NCBI GenBank assembly: GCA_019218315.1
Contig: JAHUUI010000003.1
Span: forward strand, 206,443-270,442
DNA: 64,000 nt
Direction: 5' to 3'
From: Cardiobacteriaceae bacterium TAE3-ERU3
Lineage (GTDB): Bacteria; Pseudomonadota; Gammaproteobacteria; Cardiobacteriales; Cardiobacteriaceae
In this document: piece by piece, positions 46,663-57,600 of the stretch
Layout of the letters: each line of letters starts with the position of its first letter
Position numbering within the stretch: position 1 is the stretch's first letter
Made by a program: the position numbers and the translations under genes
Notes under the pieces: model-generated
Told to the model about the DNA's origin: nothing
The model's input: the letters and a program-made list of their open reading frames with translations, nothing else
The model's database searches: none

Positions 46663-47325
46663 ATGAACACAAATGAACAATGGCAAGCAGCCAACACCGC
46701 CCGCGCCGCACTCTATCGCTGGTTTGCTGAACTCTTTGCCCACGAACTCACGCCTGCTACTCTCGATCAGTGGCAACACGGCAACGCCTACACCAGCATT
46801 CACGAGGCATTTAGCAGCCTAGGATTAGAAGAAGAAAGCCAGCGCGTGCAGAACGCAATTAATGATCTTGAGCAACTGCCCGAAAGTGAGCGCGCGCTCG
46901 AACTCGCCGCCGACTTTGCCCAGCTCTTCTTACTCAGCGGCCGAGACAGTGCACCTCCCTACGCCTCGTACTACCTTGAAGATGATCAGCGCCTCTACGG
47001 CAAACCGGCCGACGACATGCGCCGCTTCCTTGACCAACATCAGCTCACTCTGCACCCCAACTTCCGTGAGCCAGACGACCACATCAGCGTCTATCTCATT
47101 GTCATGAGCCTGTGGATTGGTAATAAGGAACAGGATGCAGCTACCAATGTCCACGAACAAGCTGAATTTCTCGACAACGCCCTACTACCGTGGCTTGCCG
47201 ACTTCAGCGACCGCTGCCAGACCATCCGCAGCCAAAACGACTTCTACCCCGCCATCACCAGCCTCGCCACGCAGTTCATCCGCTGCGATCGCGCGATTCT
47301 TGATGATATTTCGGTATCTGGCTAA
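46663..47325 (+). CDS. torD: Molybdoenzyme chaperone TorD
   Basis: A cytoplasmic all-helical chaperone of about 220 residues that binds the TorA signal and apo-enzyme until the cofactor is inserted. The sequence RAALYRWFAELFAHELTPATLDQW, then DFAQLFLLSGRDSAPPYASYYL, matches the TorD family. I chose the ATG at 46663 (MNTNEQWQ) because the family starts there; an ATG at 46636 is possible. No strong ribosome-binding site is evident for either. Confidence 0.9.
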   Translation: MNTNEQWQAANTARAALYRWFAELFAHELTPATLDQWQHGNAYTSIHEAFSSLGLEEESQRVQNAINDLEQLPESERALELAADFAQLFLLSGRDSAPPYASYYLEDDQRLYGKPADDMRRFLDQHQLTLHPNFREPDDHISVYLIVMSLWIGNKEQDAATNVHEQAEFLDNALLPWLADFSDRCQTIRSQNDFYPAITSLATQFIRCDRAILDDISVSG

Positions 47326-47345
47326 CTACCAAATATAGGTAAACG

Positions 47346-47399
47346 ATTTTAAATTTCATACAAGACGTAGAATCCCGCGACAAAATACCAGTGTATTTT
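47346..47399 (+). repeat. Dispersed repeat, copy B
   Basis: Counterpart of 39392-39443, with a 2-base insertion before the shared CGACAAAATAC..GTGTATTTT core. It lies 20 bases after torD and about 140 bases before the IS1595 remnant. The sequence between (47,400-47,539) contains no gene. Confidence 0.6.
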
Positions 47400-47539
47400 T
47401 CGTAGACTTCCACATCAGTACAGACAGTGCAACACTTTCTGAAGTTGGTAGAGGCCAAGCTTCTTTCCTAATCAAATACAGTTTACAGAAAGCACCAAGA
47501 ATTACTGAGACAAGTTTAACTATCGATTGCATTTATTAA

Positions 47540-48213
47540 GGGGAGGCTCGATAACATAAATTATCTAGGATACTCACATGAGAAAGAGTCGTTTGAGCCA
47601 TTTATAGCAGGTGCAACAGCACGAATAGCAGCCGCTTTAGTTGGTATGAATAAGACGACAGCAGCATATTACGTTCATCGTCTAAGAGAGCTGATCTATC
47701 AGCACATCGAACATATGGAAATGCTTTGTGGTGAAGTTGAAACTAATGAATCTTATTTTGGTGGCAAGCGCAAAGGAAAGCGAGGTAGAGGTGCGGCTGG
47801 AAGGCATCTATATTTGGATTACTTAAGCATGATGCAAGGTTTATACAATTGCTATAGCAAAACTCACACAGCAACACTATTACCTATTATTCGTGAGCAT
47901 GTTAAACCTGACAGCATTGTTTATACTGATACCTACCGAAGTTATGGTATGGCTGATGTGAACGAGTTTTATCACTACCGGATAAAATCACAGCAAACCG
48001 TTTGCCAACAAGCACAATCACATAAATGGTATAGAGAACCTTTGAAATCAGACTAAACGCTATTTACGCAAATTCAACGGTATACCGAAAGAGTATTTCC
48101 AGTACTTTTAAAAGAATGCGAGCGTTGCTTTAATAATAGCGACCTTAAATCCCAACTAACCTTTTTTAAATACTAACTAAAGGGCGTTGAAACTAGTTAT
48201 CTATGACAGCCCC
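47540..48213 (+). mobile_element. Degenerate IS1595-family (ISXO2-like) element
   Basis: The ends are imperfect inverted repeats, GGGGAGGCTCGATAAC on the left and, read inward from the right, GGGGCTGTCATAGATAAC. TTAA lies outside each end; full 8-base target duplications do not match. The right TTAA contains the brxL stop codon, so the element inserted exactly behind the BREX operon. The internal transposase gene is broken. Confidence 0.75.
47578..48176 (+). pseudogene. IS1595-family transposase, broken
   Basis: Pieces in different frames give MRKSRLSHL, then FIAGATARIAAALVGMNKTTAAYYV, the first catalytic part CGEVETNESYFGGKRKGKRGRGAAGR, IVYTDTYRSY, and RYLRKFNGIPKEYF with a final LLKECERCFNN. 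This is the ISXO2-like DDE/DDN transposase order. An early frameshift, an internal deletion or frame change after AAGR, and a stop after QYF or EPLKSD make it inactive. Confidence 0.85.
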
Positions 48214-50262
48214 TTAAGTTTTAATAAATGTGATCTCGAATGCCTTGCATGGGCGATATTGCTGCAGACGATTAGCAAAAGTAAAACTATCCTTCATTTC
48301 ATATTGCTGGAAAACATCAAGACCACGATCAAGGGAAATTTTCCAACCATGATCGGTGACAATATGTCGGGCATGAATTGTACCGGTAGTATCAAATTCC
48401 CAAGTAAAGTCCACACCTGTACTCTTTGCTGACTTTTGTATCTGCTCAAAGTTTTCTTTTTGTTGCTCACCTCTAAAATCATCTTCTACTGTTATCAAGT
48501 GCACAGCTACTTCTTCATCTGGCCCCTTATGCTTCACTATAGTCTCAAGAAATTCCATAAAATTTCGTATCTGATAGAACAGACGGATATAAGGATCCGT
48601 TACAGTGAATTTAGTCGCTCCTTTGATATAAGGGCCTAGTAATGTATCAAAGGAGAGCCCCTTCTGGTTTTCCTGAAAAGTAAGATGTTTTTCTTTGAGA
48701 ACAGGTTCATCTGAAACATTATGCGCAGGAGAACCTGGATGCTGGACTGATTGTTCAACTCCCAGTATTTCACTATCTTCTTCCCCTATAATGGTTTTGT
48801 GGTAGTAGCTAGGATATTCCTCTTCTTCAAGTGTAGTAACAGGCGTTGCTTTGCCATCAAGAGCCTGATAAGAAAAATAAACATCACCATAAGTTGAATC
48901 AATGCGCATTAGTTGATCTTTGACGCGTTTACGGCCTTCAATTGCGAACCGTAAAAGTTCCTCTGTCTCTTCCCTTGTTGCCTCTCCATGCGGGAATAGT
49001 ATTTTCATCAGACCAGAGAAAGTCTTATGAATACCATCGCGATCCCGTGTAGAGATATCGGAAGATAGAGAGAAGTACTGCTTATAGCGATCCGAGTAAT
49101 CGTGATTGCGCAGTGAGCGTAGAATCTCGGCCAAGTAATCAACCACAAAACCATAACCACTGGAGAACATTTCACCCCGAATGATATCTACCTCCCAGCC
49201 TGGTATATAGAAGTGAATACGATCCAAAAATGCTGAATCGTAGAACTTATCAGGCAATTCGCAAAATAGATCAGAATGCTTAAGCATATAAGGGACGGTG
49301 TGCTGTGTGTTCCCCACAAATACCATAGAGGCTTCAGCACCCAAGGTCTCAACGCCTCGGGAGAAAGACTTGTTGGCCATATAGTTTTTCATGATATCAA
49401 CCAAAGCCTTGTCTACTCTTTTTTGCTTTCCGGCAAACTCATCAAAAGCAACACAGTCCCAGTAGCCAACCAAGCCAATCTTTCCGGATGAATTATTCAC
49501 AAACAACTTTGGTACTGTTACTTCGCCACCAGAAATCAAAATCCCGTGAGGTGAGAACTCTGAATAAATATGTGATTTGCCGGTTCCCTTAGGACCAAGT
49601 TCAATCAGGTTGTAGTTGCGTTCGCAAAAAGGGATCAAGCGAATTAACTGGGTAAGCTTGCTGCGTTTGCCGAACATCTCAGGATTAAAGCCGATACTTT
49701 GTATCAGTAAATCAATCCACTCATCAGTAGTAAATTGTTTGCGTGCCTCAACATAAGTATCAAAATCGAAGTGTGAAAGCTGAATTGGCTTGAGAGTTGA
49801 AAGTATCCAAGGGCTAGTACCCTTATCTTCAGTAAACTCATATTCCAGATCCGCAATGCACCATACTCCTCCGACCAAAAGTTTGGGATGCTTTTTTACT
49901 GTTCCGGAATCGACTAGTATTTCTTTAATACCCAAATTAGAAAAATGTGCTTCATAGACGTCTTTCTTATCATTCAGACTAACGCTGATTTTATCGATAA
50001 CCTTATAGCGTCCTTTTTCCTTGATATTGGAGCGAACTAATCCTGCTTCATTGCGGTGTACATAATGCCTGGCAAGGATCTCCTTAACCGTCTCAATACC
50101 TGTCTGAATAGTTGCTTCATCGCTGGTAGCACAGTATTGGCCAAGCAAATATTCCAGAACATAAGAGGGAACGATGGCATTGCCTTTAACGGCCTTGACG
50201 AGGTCTTTGCGTACGACTAGCCCTGGAAAGAGTGAATTTATTTTCTGATCTAGTTTGTTCAT
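48214..50262 (-). CDS. brxL: BREX BrxL AAA+ protein with C-terminal MITD1-like domain
   Basis: A 682-residue BREX protein. Residues 1-455 match BrxL closely: VVRKDLVKAVKGNAIVPSYVLEYLLG, YKVIDK, FSNLGIK, Walker A GPKGTGKS (223-230), Walker B VAFDEFAG (271-278), and EGRKRVKDQL. After a variable linker (455-530) the usual Lon-like domain is absent. Residues 535-682 instead resemble the C-terminal phospholipase-D-like domain of eukaryotic MITD1: GLSFDTLLGPYI, TDPYIR (555-560), HLIT, IHARHIVTDHGWKI and GLDVFQQY, ending RPCKAFEITFIK. BrxL forms DNA-encircling rings needed for type 1 phage defence. This end may change membrane or DNA binding. It is the last BREX gene; the IS1595 remnant touches its stop. 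Confidence 0.92.
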   Translation of the reverse strand: MNKLDQKINSLFPGLVVRKDLVKAVKGNAIVPSYVLEYLLGQYCATSDEATIQTGIETVKEILARHYVHRNEAGLVRSNIKEKGRYKVIDKISVSLNDKKDVYEAHFSNLGIKEILVDSGTVKKHPKLLVGGVWCIADLEYEFTEDKGTSPWILSTLKPIQLSHFDFDTYVEARKQFTTDEWIDLLIQSIGFNPEMFGKRSKLTQLIRLIPFCERNYNLIELGPKGTGKSHIYSEFSPHGILISGGEVTVPKLFVNNSSGKIGLVGYWDCVAFDEFAGKQKRVDKALVDIMKNYMANKSFSRGVETLGAEASMVFVGNTQHTVPYMLKHSDLFCELPDKFYDSAFLDRIHFYIPGWEVDIIRGEMFSSGYGFVVDYLAEILRSLRNHDYSDRYKQYFSLSSDISTRDRDGIHKTFSGLMKILFPHGEATREETEELLRFAIEGRKRVKDQLMRIDSTYGDVYFSYQALDGKATPVTTLEEEEYPSYYHKTIIGEEDSEILGVEQSVQHPGSPAHNVSDEPVLKEKHLTFQENQKGLSFDTLLGPYIKGATKFTVTDPYIRLFYQIRNFMEFLETIVKHKGPDEEVAVHLITVEDDFRGEQQKENFEQIQKSAKSTGVDFTWEFDTTGTIHARHIVTDHGWKISLDRGLDVFQQYEMKDSFTFANRLQQYRPCKAFEITFIKT

Positions 50263-50275
50263 CGTTCCCTATCCT

Positions 50276-52774
50276 TTAAAAATCAAAATCACTGGTAAAC
50301 GAGCGTTGCATCCGATAGCGGAGTGATTTGTATTCTTTATAATGGGATGTTCCGCCATGCTTTTCTTCGAGCCGAAGAATAACCTCTTGACCATTAACTT
50401 CATCAGCTTTGCGCGTTAATACAAATCGAACTTGCAATTCCCGTTCCCGAGCATTGTCCGAACCAAGATCAAAGATTAAATCATGGCTATCAGAGATTAA
50501 ATCACCCGCTTCGGTATAAATACCGGCTCGTAGAACTCTTGGTTGAACCTTATCTGTCACTGGTGAGGACTGATACATTGTCACAGCCAATTGACCGGAT
50601 GTTATCACTGAACTTGACCCGCTCAGAATATCAACATCGACAACTGTCACATCACTCTGACGCTTTTTATTGACTTTAAGTACCGGGATAACAACTTCTT
50701 GTAAAGATGCGCCACCATGAACGAAGCGACTACCTGCGCCCTGCACGCGTAGACGGTTAATTGATTTAGGAATTTGGATCTCAATTTCGCCAGCAAGACC
50801 TATCTGTTCGGCATTGAATTTACGCAGACTTGATACTTCAGCAAGGCCTTCTCCAATAATATAGCGTCTGCTACGAGAAAAGATTTTTTCACCTTGGGGT
50901 GCAACCGTAGAAAAATCACTTTCGTCAATAGGGCGATTCTGGTAAATAAAGCCGTGATCTGCAGTAACAAGAATATTATTGGCATTCGCTGCTGTCAGCT
51001 TTTTAATTAGTTTAACAATATCGTCTAAAGTTTTTTCGGCAGCCTCAAAAGCCTCTACTTCCGAGTGTTTGTCATCTCCTGTATGGTCTATACGATTGTG
51101 ATAGATGTAAACTACATCGTTGGCCTTCAGCAATTCTCGACCTGCATCGCGGTTAAGTGCCATAAAGTTTTCCGCAGAAACCGCTGCACCTCGACCATCC
51201 AATGCCATTTGTAAAATTTTGTTTCGGTTAGCTGTACCTTGAGAACTTTGATCATCAACCAGTACGGAGCCTAAGTCGTTATCAGTAATAGTCAGTGTTT
51301 TATTAGGCAGTAATGCGGCCATGCCAAGCTGAGTGTAGCTGGGCAGCATTGAAAGTACAGACTCCAGCTCAGCACTGTAGCGATCTTCCTTACGTATTAA
51401 GCTGAGCAGCTCATCACCAATTTCATAGCGTAAGGCGTCCGAGATAATCACACAAATCTTGTTATCTCTTTGTAAAAAAGGTTTAACCCAGTGCTCAAAA
51501 AACTCATTTTGTTTACGTACAGGCAAAGCTTCCCACTTGGGTACATTATCTACAAAACTTTGAAAGCGATCTCCCAGTTTTAACAGATAGTTATTAGAAT
51601 AGAAATTATCAATCTGCTCGGTTAAACCACTCATCAATTCTGTCGTATTTGACATCCGTACATGGTAAATAAATTTTCGATAAAATTGATCAAGCTGGTA
51701 CCAGAGGTTGCTATAGCATTGAATGCCTTCTACAAGGCTATTCATTGTTAAATCAACCTCTCCAAGAACATGCATAAACTGTGCTGCATAATCAATTGCT
51801 TCATACGAGTACTTATAATCATGATACCAGCGACTTTGACGCCGCTGACGAACCCAGATTGCCACATCTCCCTTTGATACTGTACGGGCTGCCACCGCAC
51901 GTACAAGATCACTGATTATTTTTAAATCAATCGAGCGGAAATAATCCAACTCCAACAACTCACGAAAATCTCGCTTGATTAAGTCCTGTTCAATATTAAG
52001 TGCTTCAGCATACCGACCTGATAGCAATTCGAAACAGTCTTCAAATTGACGGCTGTCCTTCCAGCGTTTAAGGAAAACCAAGGCATCACCAGTTAATTTT
52101 GCCTGCCGATCAGTACCCATAAAGTAGCAAGACTTGAACAACTCAATCGCAAAATCTTCGATACCCGCCTCATCGGACTTGTAGCCATAGCAGCGATCCA
52201 TCTGATCCCACAAGAAATCATTTAAGCCGCATCTATCTATCAGCTTAATTTTATCTTCACGTTCGTCTGATAACTCTTGCAGCAAATTTTCTACAACTGT
52301 ATCCATGCGCGGCTCACTCCCCGCACAGACAGCCAGCATTTTCAGACGAATTTGTCCAGCCGAGTCATCGGGCTTCAAGAGCTTCTTAAGTGCATCTTTA
52401 CGTTTGTTTGCTTGAAAAAATGCCGTATGTCGAGTGACTATATCTGCAAATTCCAAACCAAGCTCGAGCTCGGATAGCCAAATGGCTGCTTGATCGGTAC
52501 GGAGTTCGGCATGAGCAAGCTGCACGTCCAATAACCAGTTGTCAATATCAGCAGGCTCTGGCCCCTCGCGGTAAAGCAAAAATTTTTGTTCTGGCTGTTT
52601 GCGCAAAATTCTATATTTGATGCCGTATTCATTATTAGCAAGTTCGAGCTTCTCAATGCCTACCAGATCAAGTACCTCAAAAGCATCCCGCAGCTCCCGT
52701 TTCTCGTCGTACCAAAATACAATTCTGTGCCGATTGAAGAGTTTGGTTAATGTATTTGCTATTTGCTGATTCAC
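50276..52774 (-). CDS. pglZ: BREX PglZ alkaline-phosphatase-superfamily protein
   Basis: An 832-residue core BREX protein. The alkaline-phosphatase-like metal-site motifs are ICVIISDALRYEIGDELL (D446) and later ILVTADHGFIYQ; the N-terminus has the family's FWYDEKRELRDAFE. PglZ helps PglX methylate host DNA and is needed for phage restriction; its chemistry is not fully resolved. It starts at GTG, overlapping the stop of the upstream DUF262 gene by four bases, so the two are translationally coupled. Confidence 0.94.
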   Translation of the reverse strand: MNQQIANTLTKLFNRHRIVFWYDEKRELRDAFEVLDLVGIEKLELANNEYGIKYRILRKQPEQKFLLYREGPEPADIDNWLLDVQLAHAELRTDQAAIWLSELELGLEFADIVTRHTAFFQANKRKDALKKLLKPDDSAGQIRLKMLAVCAGSEPRMDTVVENLLQELSDEREDKIKLIDRCGLNDFLWDQMDRCYGYKSDEAGIEDFAIELFKSCYFMGTDRQAKLTGDALVFLKRWKDSRQFEDCFELLSGRYAEALNIEQDLIKRDFRELLELDYFRSIDLKIISDLVRAVAARTVSKGDVAIWVRQRRQSRWYHDYKYSYEAIDYAAQFMHVLGEVDLTMNSLVEGIQCYSNLWYQLDQFYRKFIYHVRMSNTTELMSGLTEQIDNFYSNNYLLKLGDRFQSFVDNVPKWEALPVRKQNEFFEHWVKPFLQRDNKICVIISDALRYEIGDELLSLIRKEDRYSAELESVLSMLPSYTQLGMAALLPNKTLTITDNDLGSVLVDDQSSQGTANRNKILQMALDGRGAAVSAENFMALNRDAGRELLKANDVVYIYHNRIDHTGDDKHSEVEAFEAAEKTLDDIVKLIKKLTAANANNILVTADHGFIYQNRPIDESDFSTVAPQGEKIFSRSRRYIIGEGLAEVSSLRKFNAEQIGLAGEIEIQIPKSINRLRVQGAGSRFVHGGASLQEVVIPVLKVNKKRQSDVTVVDVDILSGSSSVITSGQLAVTMYQSSPVTDKVQPRVLRAGIYTEAGDLISDSHDLIFDLGSDNARERELQVRFVLTRKADEVNGQEVILRLEEKHGGTSHYKEYKSLRYRMQRSFTSDFDF

Positions 52775-54654
52775 AAAATTTCCTCTTCAAATATCTCTTC
52801 ATCAGAATCTTCTGCAGGCGTTTCCTCCAGCATTGATTTAGCAACATACACACGAGAAATTAAACGTTGCTTAAGATTTGCCCGACGGATTTGATAAAAA
52901 TCTTCAAAGTCAGAAAACTCAAAACTGACATCATCCGCCAATAAATCTCCCCTTGTAATATGAATAGATGGATCATTAAACCACTCATTTAGGCTTCTTG
53001 TACCTTTTGACGCATTCTGGGAGTCATTCAATAAATGGAGATTTGCAATCGAATTCCAGTGAGCAGAATCTTTATAGAAATCAAATAATTTTGAATCTAC
53101 TGATAGAAATGAATGCTTCTTCAATGCTTTTTTATCAAATTCAGATTTAGGATGGAGGTGATCAATATGATAGATCCTATTGGGATCCATTTCAGGAAAT
53201 AAAAGATGCAAAAGCGCTCTACAGCGCCTTTCTCCGTACTGGATATTAAGCATACTTTCAATATAATCGTCATCAAACCGAAGGTCTTTATTGGTTGCTT
53301 TGTAGCGTTCAATAATTGCATCTAGAGGAAATTCCGGCTCATTTATATTCGATCTCAGCACCTCTCGCATACTGGTGAGAATACTATCTGCCTGGCCACC
53401 AAAAATACCTTTAAGTAGAACCATATAAAGCCATTGACTAATTTTGGCTCTCTGGTTATCTACTTTTGCAGGATTATTTATTACATTATAAAGTGGTTTT
53501 TCATTAAAAATATGCTTATATAAATAATAGCAAATAGGTATAACTGCATTTTTGGAAGTGAGAGATTGTGGATTAATACCGAAACTTTTAATTAAAATAA
53601 AAGTTGCTTTGATGCATTCTTGAATTGACGACCATTGATCTTGAATAATGGCGACCTGTTCTGACTTAAAATTCTGGACTTTAAATCTCACGTCAGTATC
53701 AGTGAGCATCAGACATGTTTTTAAAATCCAGTCTCTTTCAATATAGAAACCCATATTCACGTTTTGGTGAATATATTTTATCAGACTATCTATTTCTTGC
53801 CGGAAATCACCATCCCAGTTTGCTACTGCTATAGACATTAGCAGATCAGCAAAATCAAGCTTTGTTCCGCCACTATTGGTTCGAATAAAAACATCCAACA
53901 CATGGTCTATCTCTTGGCTGGTTTCTTTAAAATAATGGATAATTTTCTGTATTCTTATGGTGTTATAGACTTTTAGGAGTGTCTTGCGCGCAAAATCATT
54001 ATCGAGTAGGTTTCGTTTTTCAAGCTCAGGCAAGACAATATCCATAAGAATATCATCCGAACTTGATTTCTCAGCCATGTTTAATACGTCATGCATACAA
54101 AACCAATGGTGTGCAGCCGCAGGATCAGATCTCGCCTCCTCATACTGACGCTCTGTTAAAAAGCGGAAGTTATAGTACATTAAGGAGTCATCCTGCTCTC
54201 TATCAACAGGTCGCTTCAGATCAAGGTACAACTTTCTGGGCGGGAGAACCTTATTGTCTTGTGTACTTGGCCACCACACCCTTGGTTGCTTATAGGCATA
54301 GGTACTACAAAGCCCTATGTAAAGTGAGGTAAGTCGCTGCTGTCCATCAATAACAGCATTAAAATCCTTGGAACTTGCATTGGTTATATAGTGGGGATTT
54401 TCCTCTTTGAATCGTTGACAATATGCATTTAAAAACTCGTAAAATTTATATCCTTGTTTGATATGAGAGTTCTTAACTTCCCAAAACATACAGGTATTAA
54501 TCGGGTAGCCTCGCAAAATAGAATCGAATAACACGCAAATCTGACGAGTACTCCAGACAAACTTACGCTGGATTGCAGGAAGTAAAAGTTCTCGACTATT
54601 AATGCTATCGATCGCTTGTTTGATAGTAATGGGTTTTTCGTATTCACCTGCCAT
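52771..54654 (-). CDS. DUF262/HNH protein inside BREX operon (GmrSD/BrxU-like)
   Basis: A 627-residue protein with an N-terminal DUF262 domain (LLLPAIQRKFVWSTRQICVLFDSILRGYPI; DGQQRLTSLYIGL at about residues 103-115, the NTPase-like motif) and a C-terminal HNH-type end (IDHLHPKSEF, then NSIANLHLLN...NASKG). This is the single-chain GmrSD layout, a type IV restriction enzyme family that cuts modified DNA; BrxU is a member encoded inside another BREX locus. The ATG at 54654 follows the pglX stop by two bases. It probably covers phages whose modified DNA escapes BREX. The middle is AT-rich. Confidence 0.88.
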   Translation of the reverse strand: MAGEYEKPITIKQAIDSINSRELLLPAIQRKFVWSTRQICVLFDSILRGYPINTCMFWEVKNSHIKQGYKFYEFLNAYCQRFKEENPHYITNASSKDFNAVIDGQQRLTSLYIGLCSTYAYKQPRVWWPSTQDNKVLPPRKLYLDLKRPVDREQDDSLMYYNFRFLTERQYEEARSDPAAAHHWFCMHDVLNMAEKSSSDDILMDIVLPELEKRNLLDNDFARKTLLKVYNTIRIQKIIHYFKETSQEIDHVLDVFIRTNSGGTKLDFADLLMSIAVANWDGDFRQEIDSLIKYIHQNVNMGFYIERDWILKTCLMLTDTDVRFKVQNFKSEQVAIIQDQWSSIQECIKATFILIKSFGINPQSLTSKNAVIPICYYLYKHIFNEKPLYNVINNPAKVDNQRAKISQWLYMVLLKGIFGGQADSILTSMREVLRSNINEPEFPLDAIIERYKATNKDLRFDDDYIESMLNIQYGERRCRALLHLLFPEMDPNRIYHIDHLHPKSEFDKKALKKHSFLSVDSKLFDFYKDSAHWNSIANLHLLNDSQNASKGTRSLNEWFNDPSIHITRGDLLADDVSFEFSDFEDFYQIRRANLKQRLISRVYVAKSMLEETPAEDSDEEIFEEEIL

Positions 54655-54656
54655 GA

Positions 54657-57600
54657 TCAATCCTCTTTTGCTTCAAGACCCACAATTTTCTTCAACGCTG
54701 TGCCAAATTTAGGGTAGTTTACTTTCACGCCATCATCGAGATCGATCGCTACTTGTTCAGTCGCTAGTGGGTAGAGTACCTCATGTTCGTATTCTTCCAT
54801 CTCGGTAATCACCTTGCTGATTTTTTCGATCTCTTTGAGCGCCTTGGTTTTTTCGCTCTTACTGCTATTGGTGTTAATGCTGACCGCTTCGAGATGGCGT
54901 TTATGCGATATGAGTTTGCTGTGGAATTCACGTAAATAATTATTGAGCACGACACTAACAGTATCCGGCTGATAACGGTGCATATAAATCAATGCATTGA
55001 AATTTCCTTTCGGGCTGGAAAACAGCCAATAAATCGGACGCTTTTTATAGCGCTTGACGTGATCATTGTAAAAATCCTTCTGGAAGTATTTGCGAATATC
55101 CTTGCCCAAAGCATTTTCAATAAACGCCAGATTATCAACGTAATGTTCCTCGCCGAAAGTTGTTCGTAAAAATTGACGGAAACGTTCAACGATATCATCA
55201 GTAAACCAGTCATTGTCGAGAATTGGGATAACATTATCCTTATCCGGCATAAAGCTTGGCTCTGCATTCTGTGCCAAATAATCCTCTATGCTCTCACCTT
55301 GATTGGCCAGTATCAGTCCCGGCTGATCAAGGCTGTAGCGACCGAACATACAACCGACAGCATAGGAAATCAATTCACGTATGGTATCGGCAAGTAACAG
55401 TGCTTCTAGTTCCTCGTCTGTTTTATTACCGCCATAACGGTAGTGCGGATTGCAGGTCAAAGTAATCTCATTCAGCGGAACATCTGGCGTCAGTTCATCC
55501 TGCAAGCCATAAGCATCAATAAAGATTCGGTTATTCTCTTCTTCTAGACGCAGCATCTCTTGTGTCATTTCATGCCAATGTTGACGCAATGTGTTATATG
55601 TTTCTTGTAGGGTATCTTGGCGGTATTCAGGATTAAGCAGTGGTAGTGCGGTGAAATCCCATGAGGCTTCGTAGGCATCCCAGTCTTTAGATGATAGCTT
55701 GATAAGGGCTTCTATTATGTTTAAATTTTTTATTTCTTCTTTAAAAGGTAACTTTGAAATGGTTCCTTGTTCAAAATTTAGTGTTTGACTAAGCAAAGAT
55801 AAAAAAAATGAACATACCTTAGAATTTAAATATTGAGTTACTTTGAGTGTATCAATACGATTATCAGTAGGAACTTTCGATCCTGCATCACTAAAAATAA
55901 ATCCACTATCAGTATAACGACATGAAAAATTAGAAGATGTAATTTTTCCCCATGTGACACCTGGTTTAAAATAATAGAATGTATTTTTTGCTACGAATTC
56001 TGGATTTCCATTTAAATAGGGATATTTTAATACAATAGTATTTTTTATATCTTCTCCATTACATTCCCAGTTAACAATAGATGTATTATTTCCGTACCAT
56101 TTTCTAAATCCCCCTCCTTTATCCATAGGAAACCACTTCATTTTTGATTCAAGAGCCATTTCACAAGTTTCCATACCAAATCCAATCTTTCTGATTGGAA
56201 CTTCGAACCAATTTCTAACAAATTTATTATTATCTGTAGTAGTTAATCCCTGTCTTGGCATATATCTTTGAGACAAAGAAATAGTATTTTCAAATGAAAT
56301 AAAAGCATTTGAGTGAATCCAATATACAACAGGACTTCCAGGAATCTTTTTAAAGTCCGCTGCAGAAGCACGGTAGAACCAGCCACAGTCTGTATTTTGG
56401 ATTGCCTCAAGTGCGCGTGGAGCCTGATTTTCAGCACCACGGAAATCAGATAAGCGTACGTATCCCCCTTTATATTCTTCGCGATGAGCATTTTCTAAAG
56501 TAAAGGTGCAAATTGGTACTGTTGCCCCATCAAATCCTGAATACTCCAGTTGAATAAGTGAAGTAATTGTTTTTTTGTCAATAATAAAGTGGCGCAACTT
56601 CTCATAGGAGGAAATAAACATCCATACAAAAGGTGTCATAAATCCTAGTTGCCCTTTGGCCAGAGCTAATTCGCTATTGCGCACAACAAATGCAGCAAAT
56701 AAATCCGACTTCATATCCTGATAGTGATCTTTTAACCACTTTGCCAATCTCGGATTCATACCTTTCCCCCCCATATACGGTGGGTTAGCAACAACCACAT
56801 GATATTTAGGGCTTAGGTAATCAACCTGATGCAGGACTTGCAGCACTTTTTTATGTGTATTGCTTAAAAATAGTTGTCCGGAAATATCTTTTGCCCGGAG
56901 CATATTGAGTGCTTCATTGACTTCGGTCACTTGCGGGCGAATTAGAGCACCAAAGTTATCGGCCTCTTCGAATTGACTCAGTGTTTTTCTCAGTGGCAAA
57001 GTGAGCAAATCTCGCCCAACAAACTCCATATAGGCATCTAACTCGTTATCAGCAAAATGGACGTTTTCCAGTACACAGATGTTGGGTTTGATTTTTTTAG
57101 TGAAGAAACGTCGCTGTTTGGCACGTGCTTTCATGGTCAGGGCAAAAGCAGCGAGCTCTCCGGCACGCTCGTCAATCTCGATACCGTACAAGTTATGGGT
57201 GAGGATTTTTTCCGGTATGTCACGAGCATCGTAGCCTTCTTCTTCGTAAATGGCGTAGAGCAAGTCAAAGGCATAGGTCAGCATATGACCGGAACCGCAT
57301 GCGGGATCACAAATTTTGATTTCTTCCGGTTTGGTGATGCGCAAGAAATCATCCTCAGCCTGCTCGGGTTTGATGTAGTAATCCATCTGTTCTGCCAACT
57401 TTGAGTTGGGACGATTGAGCAGCCACAAGCGACCAAGAGAGTTTTCAACCAGATAGCGAACAATCCAGTGCGGCGTAAATAATTGGGTTGCAGCGGGAAT
57501 ATTTTCCGGTGTGATTTTTTTATTTTTTTTCAGCCCATCAAATACTTCGTCTTTTTTTTCAGAAATGTAGAACTGGTAGAGCCAGCCGATCACCTCAACA

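Noticed and set aside
48187-48432. Plus-strand frame at the end of brxL
   Set aside because: Antisense to the conserved C-terminal domain of BrxL and begins inside the IS end.
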